A stretch of 64,000 nt of DNA from assembly GCA_003640385.1 (NCBI GenBank), contig RCAB01000345.1, positions 1-64,000 on the forward strand, read 5' to 3'. The notes beneath the pieces are model-generated. The model worked only from the letters and a program-made list of their open reading frames with translations, was not told the DNA's origin and made no database searches. Shown in pieces: positions 54,801 through 64,000 of the stretch. Position numbers and translations under genes: made by a program. The first letter of the stretch is position 1; each line of letters begins with the position of its first letter. Source of the DNA: Setaria digitata. Taxonomy: Eukaryota > Nematoda > Chromadorea > Rhabditida > Setariidae.

Positions 54801-56781
54801 ATCACAATTAATCATACCGGACTCTATCCTTGCTAGTTTGGAGCCGATTAAAAATGATGATGATGCTGTACGTAATTTTGGCATTCGACATGCTGTTGAT
54901 TTATGTCAAAGACTGTTTACCAAACGTATCACAACAGCTATACATCTCTTTACATTGAATCGAGAAGCTTCTTCAAGGTAAATTGTTTTTCATTTTGAAA
55001 TGTTATTGCTTTTTATAAAATTATTATTATTTAGCCTTAATTATTTGCTATTTATGTAATGAAATAAAGTTTCTTTTCATGTCTTATTTATCCCTGAACA
55101 TTATGAGCCTTTTGATATCCTGTTTTTACTTTTCAAATTTCTTCGTTTCCGTTCCTCATCCGTAACCATAAGTGCTATGTGGTAATCAGAGTGCTTTTAT
55201 ATTTTTATGAAACACCTAACTTTTCGAGGGAAATTTTACAACAGTTAGGACTTTGGTCGCGTTCACCGATGCGTGCTTTGCCTTGGCGTTCTTTTGGTGA
55301 AAATCATCCTATTCGTTGCAAGGAAGATGTACGGCCTATTTTTTGGTCAATGCGACCGAAGTCTTATGTTTTCAGAACTCGTGTATGTTTTTCATGTCGG
55401 TTATTTAAAGAGTTTTGTATTTTTATCCAACGAAATCTTACGTAGGTTACGTAGGTAACTATGATTCATTTATCTTTGCAGAATTAGCATACATTTTTGA
55501 CAGGAATGGGATGAATTCCCGAACGGACGTTGGGGCAACAGTAGTTCACCTGCGTTCAATGATCTTAAAGATTACTATTTGTTTTATCTGAAAGGACAGC
55601 CAACCAAAGATGAACAATTGCGAATGTATGGTGAACGTTTGGAAACTCTTGCTGATGTGCAAAAAGTATTTGTCAATTTCATTACACAAGATATGAATGA
55701 AAATGGCGTGATAGTAAGTTGTTTTTTTTTTTTTTCTTTTTCTGCTGCTACTGCTTTTTATCACTATTATTTTGATAAAATGTGAATAATGAGGACGAAT
55801 TATTTACCATTACTACAATGAAGGCAATAAATTTTAGTGATTTCTAAATCTTTGTTTAATATTTCAATTTAATTAATCGCCTTTCAGGTAAGTCAGCTTC
55901 CTTGGAATGAACAACACGATGGCATACGTGCTGAAACATCACTTATAAAGGATCAGTTATTGTGGTGCAATTCAAATGGCTTTTTGACAATTAATAGTCA
56001 GCCATCGGTTAATGGAGCCCCTAGTACGGATCCGTTTGTTGGCTGGGGGAAACCAGGTGGATATTGTTATCAGAAGGTTGTTTCTTTGTTACGTTCACAT
56101 ATTTCACATTACTTTACAAAATTTCTTTGTGAGTTACTGAAATTGAGGATTATGTTTTCTTTTATTTGCTTAATTTATTTGCAATTCTTTCTCCTCTTTC
56201 AGGCTTATCTGGAATTTTTCACATCACAAGCAAATGCTGAAGTTCTGTGGAATCTTTTGCCGTCTTACTCACGTCTTAATTGCCATATTGTCAATCATGA
56301 TGTAGCCTTTCTTTTTTTTTTTGTGGATTTAGTAAAAAGAAAAGATACTTTTGAAAAGCTAAGCATTATTTGCAATACTTCTTTCCAGGCTACGATCGAT
56401 TGGACAAATGCAGAAACGACTATGCCAATTGCTGTCACTTGGGGCGTATTTCCGGGTTCTGAAATCGCACAACCAACGGTTGTAGATCCACTTTCATTTC
56501 GAGTTTGGAAAGACGAAGCCTTTGGTGCTTGGCTAAACTGGTATATTTCCTTTCTTTGTTGTTATAGAAGTAATTGTTGCATTTTTTGAAAAATCGTGCT
56601 TTTTTTTTTTTTTTATAAGTTACTCAATTTATTTAGGTCAGCTATATATGGTGAAGGAACAGTCAGCCGCTGCTTACTGGAAAAAATTTATAATGAATAC
56701 TGCTTAGTGACTCTGGTCGACAATGATTATCCGAAACCAACGATTATCTTCGATTGTTTGGCTCAACTTGTTAACCATTAG
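51802..56781 (+). CDS. Methylenetetrahydrofolate reductase (MTHFR)
   Basis: Thirteen exons: 51802-51923, 52447-52585, 53164-53278, 53611-53798, 54086-54179, 54445-54638, 54769-54977, 55229-55382, 55504-55713, 55888-56076, 56203-56301, 56389-56540, 56637-56781; 2010 nt, 669 residues, phases continuous. The enzyme reduces 5,10-methylene-THF to 5-methyl-THF for methionine synthesis, using FAD. The catalytic TIM barrel shows FFSLEFFPP with the catalytic Glu (about 87), [44 protein letters not shown] and EPIKNDDDA. The C-terminal eukaryote-type regulatory (AdoMet-sensing) domain shows [54 protein letters not shown](V)FPG and QPTVVDP. The N-terminal 60 residues are Ser/Thr/Asn rich, as in animal MTHFR where this region is phosphorylated. 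Exon 5's acceptor (gaattgcag) has a weak pyrimidine tract. The worm name would be mthf-1 if orthologous. Confidence 0.96.
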
Positions 56782-59377
56782 TCGTTTTTATCATAAATAG
56801 ATCGATTATTCGTCACGGGTGGTTATCATTGAAAAATGTAATGGAGAATTATTTGAATTCTTTTATAGCAGTTGTAAATGTGGCTAATTGTCTTAAAAAT
56901 GATGGTTCATTTAATTTTAGATGATACATCTATTCATATTTGTATAATTTTACTATTTTTGTTTGCAAGCGCTCTTATAATTACTGAAAATTACTATTAG
57001 AATTGAAATACCATATGGCTATTGTTATGCATCGTTTCACTGCTCATTCATATTGCTTCATGTTTCTGCTGACTATTTATTACTGAATAACTAGTGAATT
57101 AAAGAATTCTGACTAAAAGTTTTTGGGCTTTGCATTATGTGCTCATCAATAATTTCTCGATTTGGGACTAGATCATTTACTATAAATAATTATCATTACT
57201 GAACTTAAGCTGATTAATTGTATAGCGTAGAACACCGTCTAGCAAGATCGAGATTAGTGATTTTGTTAATGTGATTGCTTTTTTTTAGATTGTTAAATGG
57301 TTTTGTAAATTATTTGCAATGCTTGGCGTTGATTTTTTTTTCCTTGTATTAATTTAGATTAATTAAATAATGTGGTGTTGGACAAAAAGAGTTCAAAAGG
57401 TGTTACAATTAAGGTATGCTTTTCAGCCATTAGTAAACAGGAACTTAAGAAGTTCTAGAAAGAGGACAAGAGTCTCGAAGGTGAAACTGTTACCAAAGAT
57501 CATCGAAAGTTAACAGCAACAGAACAATCGTCAGAGTTTATCTGATGGTTATTAGAACTAGCTTTTGGTCAAAAAGAAAAAGTACAAAATAAGGAATAAA
57601 CATTGGCCCGAAATTAAAAAGCCCATTTACTTTTAGGAGAATTTAAGGAATATAAAGAATTAAAACTTAGGAATGGTAATAATAGTGAATGGAAGTTTAA
57701 TATATAAAGTAAAATTGAGTTTCAGAACAGTAAGCACTCACGAACCATATCACTCGGTCAATCCGAAGCTGATCTCTCCTTTTCTACGCCTCCGTAGAGA
57801 TCTGAACCAATTAATGTTTAGCATGTTAATTGATGGCTTTGGTGCCAAATCATCATGAAATGTCCTGTGAAGCTTCTGAAGAACTTCATATCAACCAAAC
57901 TGGAGAAGTGACCAACGTGACAGGTTAATTAGTCGATAGGTAATTGGTTCTTTTTAAGCTCGTTTTTTCTTGTTCCGTATAGCCATAAGTAATCAATTAT
58001 CGACTATGATGTGTGACAAAAAGTGACGTCTACACGACAATTTGTGACGGCCATCTCATATTTTAGTCAAAAGTCAGAATTCTTTGTTCACCATAGCCAG
58101 TAGAATTCATAAAAAACTCATTAATAATTCACTGAATCTCTCGAACTTTTGATTTTTTGCTCGAATTTCTATGCAAGTAAAAACTTTTAGCAGAAATGTA
58201 TCAATTGCCAAAATTACTTATTTTGATCCGCAAAAATATACTTGATTATAGTAAATTTGAAATTTTCCGTGCAGTTACTTTCTGGATCACCGATATGGTA
58301 AATCGAAATCTTGCAGCGAGAAGGCGCAATAATTAATGAGACGCAATAATTAATGAGAAGAAATTGAATAGGAGAAGGTTTTGTAACAGAAATGAGGAAA
58401 ATGAGTAAAGGTAAATTAAGGAGCATGCAGTGGTTATGGCACACATCAAAAAAAAAAGAATTGGTAGTAGAGGCATGAAAAATAAATCGGAGAGAGAGGA
58501 GATGAACAAAAAAAGCACATCTGAGAGCAAATAATAAATAATAAAATATTAATTCGATTGTCAGAAAAGCATGCAAAAGTAGGATTATGAAGAAGAGTTT
58601 ATTTATTAGGTATAAGGAAGAGTATTAGATGTTGAGAAATATAATCGTAAATACTTAGTAGTTTAAAAAAGTTATGTAAAACATTGCTACTATTTAACAA
58701 GTAATAAAGATAATATTAAAAATAACGGAAAAGAATCAAAAAACTTACAAAACTAAGATTAAAAACTCAAAAAAGTATGTAGAACTAAGACTGTGAATGA
58801 AAGTTTACTCATTAGGTGAAAGAAAAAAAAAAAAAAACATATAGTAAGAAGGGCGCGTAGAATGTGAAGCTACATGGCGAAAAGTGTATAATTAGTGTAA
58901 TGAGGATAATTACAAAATACTAAGGGGAAAAAAATGCATGAATTAAATAAAAAGTACTATAAAAAGCATGTTCGATAAATTAGCCAGAAAAGAGTATCTA
59001 GTAAAACTGTTTAGAAAGAGAGTGAAAACAAATACTTCAACAAGCAAAATGAACTGCACAAAATAGCAATTTCTTAACAAATATATATATATTTTTTTTT
59101 AACAAATGCAAAAATCTGATCATTACAATAAATAGCAAATATGTAGTGTACAGAAAACGAAGCTAACCAAAATGCATGCAAAAATGCATTTGTGCTCAAA
59201 AATGCATGACCTAAAAAAAAAAAAAAAAAATGCATTGCATAATAAGTTATTCAGTATGCATGCTGGCAATAAAAGCATGCAATAAACGAGACGATATAGT
59301 TAACTAAAAATATAAAGCAAATAATTATGAGCAAGAATATAATGCAACAGATAAAGTTATAAATGGAATTAGTCAGC

Positions 59378-59408
<31 letters not shown>

Positions 59409-60098
59409 AGTAAATGCTGGAATGCAAAAACCGAGAAACATGCAGTTAACAATCTGAAAAAAATCAGATGAAATTCAGGAAGCAAAAAAAAAAGTAGTTG
59501 AGAAATTATCAGCTAGCTAACTAACGGTATGCACTAAATATCCAGGTAACAAAACAAAAGAAACATATGCAACAAGTGGAAATAATAGAGAGGCGGAGAC
59601 ATTAAGTTTTATGCATTATTAATGAAATTAATAAAAATGTACCGGACAAAAAAAAAAGAAATCAAGCAAGGATTGTAGAAATGAGAAAAGGAAATTGTTT
59701 CTCTTCCTGAAGGGAAAGTTGCATACATCATACTATCTATGGTATAGCATAAAATATGATTGAAAAATATTAACTTTCTGCTCGATTAGTAATTGTAGAT
59801 AAAAAAAAAAAAGCAAAAGTATTTGAAAGTTTTGCAGGCTTAGGTGCTTATTGGTTTGTTGATCATATGGAACAATTTGCACCTGGTTTTCTTGATACAG
59901 GCGAGGATAACTTTTGGCATTATATAGAAAAAAATTTGAATTTTCGTTTTTTTTTTGGAATTTCCATTTGTAGAATATTTTTCTTGTGCAGCTCATGATT
60001 CTGTTTCATTTCATTAATGTTCAGACGCTTAACCTACTGGTAACTTTATTATTTAGTGTTTACGATCTCAGATGCGCAAGTGTCTGTCTGCATTATAG
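56782..60098. other. Intergenic DNA downstream of MTHFR
   Basis: About 3.3 kb. A 17-bp unit (ACGCAATAATTAATGAG type) is duplicated at about 58322-58360, and words containing ATGCAT/GCATGC are clustered at 59165-59285. A fragment at 57450-57510 resembles part of a mariner transposase N-terminal domain only weakly. No gene was recognised. Confidence 0.45.
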
Positions 60099-61892
60099 AT
60101 ATTGCGCAAAAATGGTACTCGCACCCCAAAGAAGCTAGCTAGTCCGGAAATTGCGAACATATTTGATGTGTTCCTCCGATTCCTGGGAAGCGAGTCTGTA
60201 ATGTTGAATGCATTACAGGAATATATCGTACAAAGAGATCAGGTAATTTGTTTGTTTGTTTACTTGCTTCTTTTTTTTTTTCCCCCACTCATTTTACAGT
60301 TTTAGAGCTAATTTTTAAAAGCGTAAATGTTTTGGCGAGATATCATAACTGCTTTTTGGATTTTTTTGACANGTAATTTGTTTGTTTGTTTACTTGCTTC
60401 TTTTTTTTTTTTTCTTTTTTTCCACTCATTTTACAGTTTTAGAGCTAATTTTTAAAAGCGTAAATGTTTTGGCGAGATATCATAACTGCTTTTTGGATTT
60501 TTTTGACATAATTTGATGATATGATGCTATTTTTTTTTTTCCACTGATTCCATGAATAGAGAGTAAATGTATAATTAATAATCGTAATCATTTTTAGCGC
60601 TAAAATGCGGAGTTGGAGAGGAGGATGGAGGAGTTAAAAGGTCAGAGCACCGAAGATGGAAGATAAAGAATTGGTAGAAGAATCGGCATCTCAGGAGATG
60701 GTCTTCAACGTAGAAGAGGCAGAATGGGCTCCTCTACCGGAGAGTGACGATGATGAAGCCGGAAACTGGCTAGCAGAAGCAGAGTTAGCCCCCTCTGCCG
60801 GAAGATGATGACGAAGAAAATGTTGAGAGAAAGAAGTGTTGTTGTAGAAACGGAAAGTTTCTTCCGGTTAAAGACCCGAACTTGTCCAGTAAGTAATATA
60901 TTTATAATACTTGTGAAAAATTTATGGACAGTCATTTCTATGCATCACACTAAAGTGCATCCTCAATTGATGTGTTTGGTGAAGATTAACTTTGAAGGAC
61001 TGAAGGAATTTGGGTAGATTATGATAATTTTATTAAGAATTGATCGTATTTGAAATAATTTCCTACATATTAATGATATTTTGAAATTTCAGCATGGCCG
61101 AGTAGTATGGAGTTTTTTTTTTTTTTCGTTTTTTCTGAATTTGCTTAAGCTATGTGCTATATAATAATATTTCAACAGATCGAGGGCAATAAGAGTTCCA
61201 GTTCTAGCTACACAGCAGACGTTGGTTGCAGCGGAACCGGAACCGGAAGAATTTCACTCAGTAGATGTTGCAAAACTACCGGAGCAAGTGCCGCAAACAG
61301 AACCGTACACGATTGTACGAAGAGAAGAGAAGAGCATGTCAATATTGGTAAGCTTTGGTCTTAAAAAAAAAAAATGTATAATTTTCAAATCCGCTTTTAC
61401 AATAAGATTTATTTTCTGTTTAAATCAGTCTTCCTTGAAAAACTGAATTGATAGTTATAAAAATGAGTTTTCGAAGGAAATTTTCTATATTTATGGTAAT
61501 GAATTCAATTTTTTAGTGTGCGGAATCTACAACAGGCAATTATATTCAGTGCAAGGTGGCATATCCACGCGTCAATGCTTCATAAGCAATTAAGCTGGTA
61601 AGCATTATCGAATTTAAATTTTCTTTTTACCTTTATAAACCAATATTTGATGTTAGTTAGGCTAGACGAAATTAAGAAATTAGCAAAATTATTAATTTTC
61701 CATATTTCAGGTTGCAGCAAGTGCATTCTAACGCTACCCGGATATGCGGCCGCAGAGAAAAGCGCAGCTGTAGAAATTCACGTTCTTGATTAGTGCCTGA
61801 AGGCATTTGTGGTCGTATTGAAAGACAGGTGAAGCGCCGAAAGTTGGAACTTTTGGAGAGGATAGATATTTCGCAAAGTCTCTTCCTTTAAG
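60099..61892 (+). pseudogene. Unrecognised multi-exon locus, frame broken (decayed gene or sequence errors)
   Basis: Exon-like blocks: 60099-60242 (phase 0, ends in a clean donor; reads PEIANIFDVFLRFLGSES and LQEYIVQRDQ), about 60642-60891 (acidic, with VEEAEWAPLPESDDDEAG), 61179-61347 (AAEPEPEEFHSVDV, VPQTEPYTIVRREEK), 61517-61597 and 61711-61892 (ends RQVKRRKLELLERID). Each has acceptor and donor signals and above-average GC. They do not join into one frame. The second block shifts frame at a C5 run (60789-60793): with four C the text would read APLPEDDDEEN, repeating the earlier APLPESDDDEAG. In the last block a TGA (61787-61789) splits an otherwise open frame. An alternative stop, TAA at 61583, would end the protein after PRVNAS. 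I recognise no family. A N with duplicated flanks lies in the first intron (60372). Confidence 0.4.
60243..60508. other. Assembly join: direct duplication of about 130 bp around N (60372)
   Basis: GTAATTTGTTTGTTTGTTTACTTG through TTTTTTTGACA occurs on both sides of the N, differing in the length of a T/C tract. The left copy carries the donor of the exon ending at 60242. Confidence 0.9.
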
Positions 61893-64000
61893 GTGAGTAT
61901 TATCTTGAAGCAAGATAAGAATTCAATTTTTTGTAATAAATGAGGTATCAGTAAAGTTAATAGTGTTCTTACAGTTCCTCATAAGTGCTCTGTTCTTTCA
62001 GGCCAGTCCAGAATTTTTTTTTTTTTTNCCTTACAGTTCCTCCTCATAAGTGCTCTGTTCTTTCAGGCCAGTCCAGAATTTTTTTTTTTTTTTTTATTTC
62101 AGGCCAGTTCAGAATTTCGAGATATCTGCTGTCCTCCCGCGGCTACTTGTCATTGCCTTCTCCAGTTATTTTTTATCCTCTGTCCAATTCTAATGAAATA
62201 TGGATCAGTCGAAGCAAGCGGGTTAGTATAATTTAGAAAAAAAAAGAAAAAATAAAAAAGGTTTTAAAACAAAAAAAAAAAAAAGAAATAAACAAAAGAA
62301 AGAGAAATAACAAAAAAAAAAAAGGAGAAAGGCAAAAAAAAAGAAGACGAAAAAAATGAAAAAAAAAAAAGAAAAGATGAAAAGAAAAGAAAAAACGAAA
62401 AAAATCAAAAAAGTTTTTTTATGTTTTTTCGACACTAGTGCAACTGAATTTTGGTAGTGATAGACAAAAATGGTTTATTAGTTTTGAAAATAGACTTTTT
62501 ACGGCATTAGATGCAGCATTATAGTTGAATTTTTGAAATTGCTGATAATCGGACTTCTCATTTGCTAAGTTGTGTTTTCTACGCTCTGGAAATTAAAAAG
62601 AAAAAAAGATTTAATTAGAATTCAGTTGCACATTTTTTTCGGTTTATATTTAACATTCCTGTTTTTATATATTTTATTTGTTTGTTTGTTTAATTTTTTT
62701 ATTGTCGTGCTATATTATTGAATTCTTTTGTTATTAATGTTACTTAATCTTCGGAATTTTTTTCTTTTTCTTTCATTGCTAACAGTTTGCAAAAGGTTTT
62801 AACTTAAGTATATATTTTGTGTTACAATTGTTTTCATATTTTGTTGGAATTGTGCCATTCTCACTTTCTAACATTGTTTAAAAATCACTATAATTGCAAA
62901 CCGCCTTTTTTGTATCCATTAATTATCTTTACACATGGGCTAAATGTTATTTTAAAGGATTTAGAAAAATTAATGAGAAATTTAATTTCCATTCAACTAT
63001 GACTTTTAGAAACATTATGGAGTATTCTAGCAATTATATGAGAAAGATTTGGCACCAATTTTAAAAAACCTTATACCGCTTTTTGTCATTGAAGCATTTG
63101 ATTCCTGACAGCAACTACTTGGTAAGATAATTAATATTTTTTCTTATGTTTTATGTTACTTTTTCTCGTATATAATAATATTTTTTCGTACCAACTTCCC
63201 AATGGTTCACAGATTTAATTTAAAAGTTTTAGAACTTTGTGACTGATTGCTAACATTTATTGCTTTGCCGATCAAAGTGATTGGGCATCCGATATATTTG
63301 TCAGTTAATTTAACGTTTTTTTTTTTCTAAAATTGATTCCAGTTTTGAAGCTTTTTTTTTTCGAGAATTCTCTTTTAAATTCGACCATTTTTGTTTCTAT
63401 TCTGACTTTCTGGGAATAATTTACTAAAACAGCAAAAAAAAAAAAACTTGCATCCCTTCGAAAGAACATAATTTTGCCAGTTTTCTATTTGAGAAATTGC
63501 ACATAAACAAGCAAATTGGTCCACATCGGGAGGGAACTCATTTCGGTAACATTAATTTATTGCATGCTTTTTAACAATTTTTTTCTAAATACATTTTTGT
63601 TAATTTCATTAATAAATTAAATTGCCTAATTTTCTTAATTAATTGCTTTTTTACCTTACTGCCTGTATTCTTTGTCGCCGTTTCACTAACTACTTTTTTC
63701 AATTTGTTTTTGTTAATTTTGTCAATACAATAAATTCATTTATTTATTATATACCTTTTTTGTTACTGCATGCATTTCCTTTGCTTGGTTGCTTTTATAT
63801 TTTTTGTTGTATGGATTTTGTTTCACTTTTTTTTTTTTTGAATTGATTTTTTTTTAATTTTTATTAATAATAGAAGCGATTTTACTTATTGCATGTATTT
63901 CTTGGCTACTTTCTGAATGCTACTGACCTCACTTCTGCTAGTTTCGTGAATTAGTTAAATCGCCTAAGTTTGTTTGTTGCACTTGTCATTTAGTGTATAT
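61893..64000. other. AT-rich DNA without a convincing gene
   Basis: Three copies of CCAGT(C/T)CAGAATTT with a preceding acceptor-like TTTCAG occur at about 62001, 62066 and 62103; two of them result from the duplication around N at 62028. A block after the third (62103-62220) is open in two frames and ends near a GGTTAGT donor, so a terminal exon of the broken locus upstream is possible but unsupported. A homopurine tract lies at 62236-62415. From 62420 to the end nothing was recognised. Confidence 0.4.
62236..62415. repeat. Near-homopurine tract
   Basis: About 180 bases almost entirely A and G (GAAAAAAAG-type units), giving Phe/Leu-rich open frames on the - strand that are not genes. Confidence 0.9.

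Noticed and set aside
57740..57800. Possible tRNA-like hairpin (GATCTC...GAGATC)
   Set aside because: No acceptor stem, anticodon arm or T-arm consensus could be assembled around it.

Overview
The window looks like nuclear DNA of a parasitic nematode, most likely a filarial worm. Non-coding DNA is very AT-rich and full of homopolymer A/T runs. Genes are split into many small exons by GT-AG introns. The predicted proteins match animal families at nematode-like distance, and splice acceptors sit directly 5' of some start codons, as expected where leaders are trans-spliced. Species cannot be fixed from the sequence alone. No rRNA, tRNA, CRISPR array or bacterial operon was seen.

Layout: (1) 1-2757, + strand, 3' part of a repeat protein with KKGERY...KPxDSDIL...GDGSF motifs, perhaps related to SAXO/FAM154 microtubule stabilisers. 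(2) 4333-9075, - strand, complete 12-exon succinate-semialdehyde dehydrogenase (509 aa). (3) 11476-12725, + strand, POLE4-like histone-fold protein with a long acidic tail (271 aa). (4) 13091-16968, - strand, HSDL2/DHS-6-like SDR plus SCP2 protein ending in SKL (403 aa). (5) 18025-20358, - strand, ECH1-like dienoyl-CoA isomerase (302 aa), upstream of and co-directional with HSDL2. (6) 20800-21340, degenerate and then well-ordered minisatellite. (7) 25380-37739, - strand, class I-like facilitative glucose transporter (522 aa) with a first intron of about 8.9 kb. (8) 37740-51801, about 14 kb gene-poor DNA holding 175 perfect TCA triplets and a 30-bp minisatellite. (9) 51802-56781, + strand, complete 13-exon methylenetetrahydrofolate reductase (669 aa). 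(10) 60099-61892, + strand, an unrecognised locus with spliced-looking exons but a broken reading frame. (11) The rest to 64000 is AT-rich without a convincing gene.

All exon chains given for genes 2-5, 7 and 9 were checked by hand for splice dinucleotides and continuous phase; each sums to a whole number of codons ending in a stop. Functionally the genes are mostly metabolic: GABA shunt (SSADH), fatty-acid handling in peroxisomes/mitochondria (HSDL2, ECH1), glucose uptake (GLUT) and folate one-carbon metabolism (MTHFR).

The most interesting observations are a decayed duplicate exon inside the SSADH gene, an Asp-to-Ser change at an expected catalytic position of ECH1, the extended acidic tail on POLE4, two minisatellites with informative internal structure, and a consistent assembly signature: nine single Ns, eight flanked by direct duplications and one at the edge of a perfect 112-bp palindrome. 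No clearly new biological system was identified.
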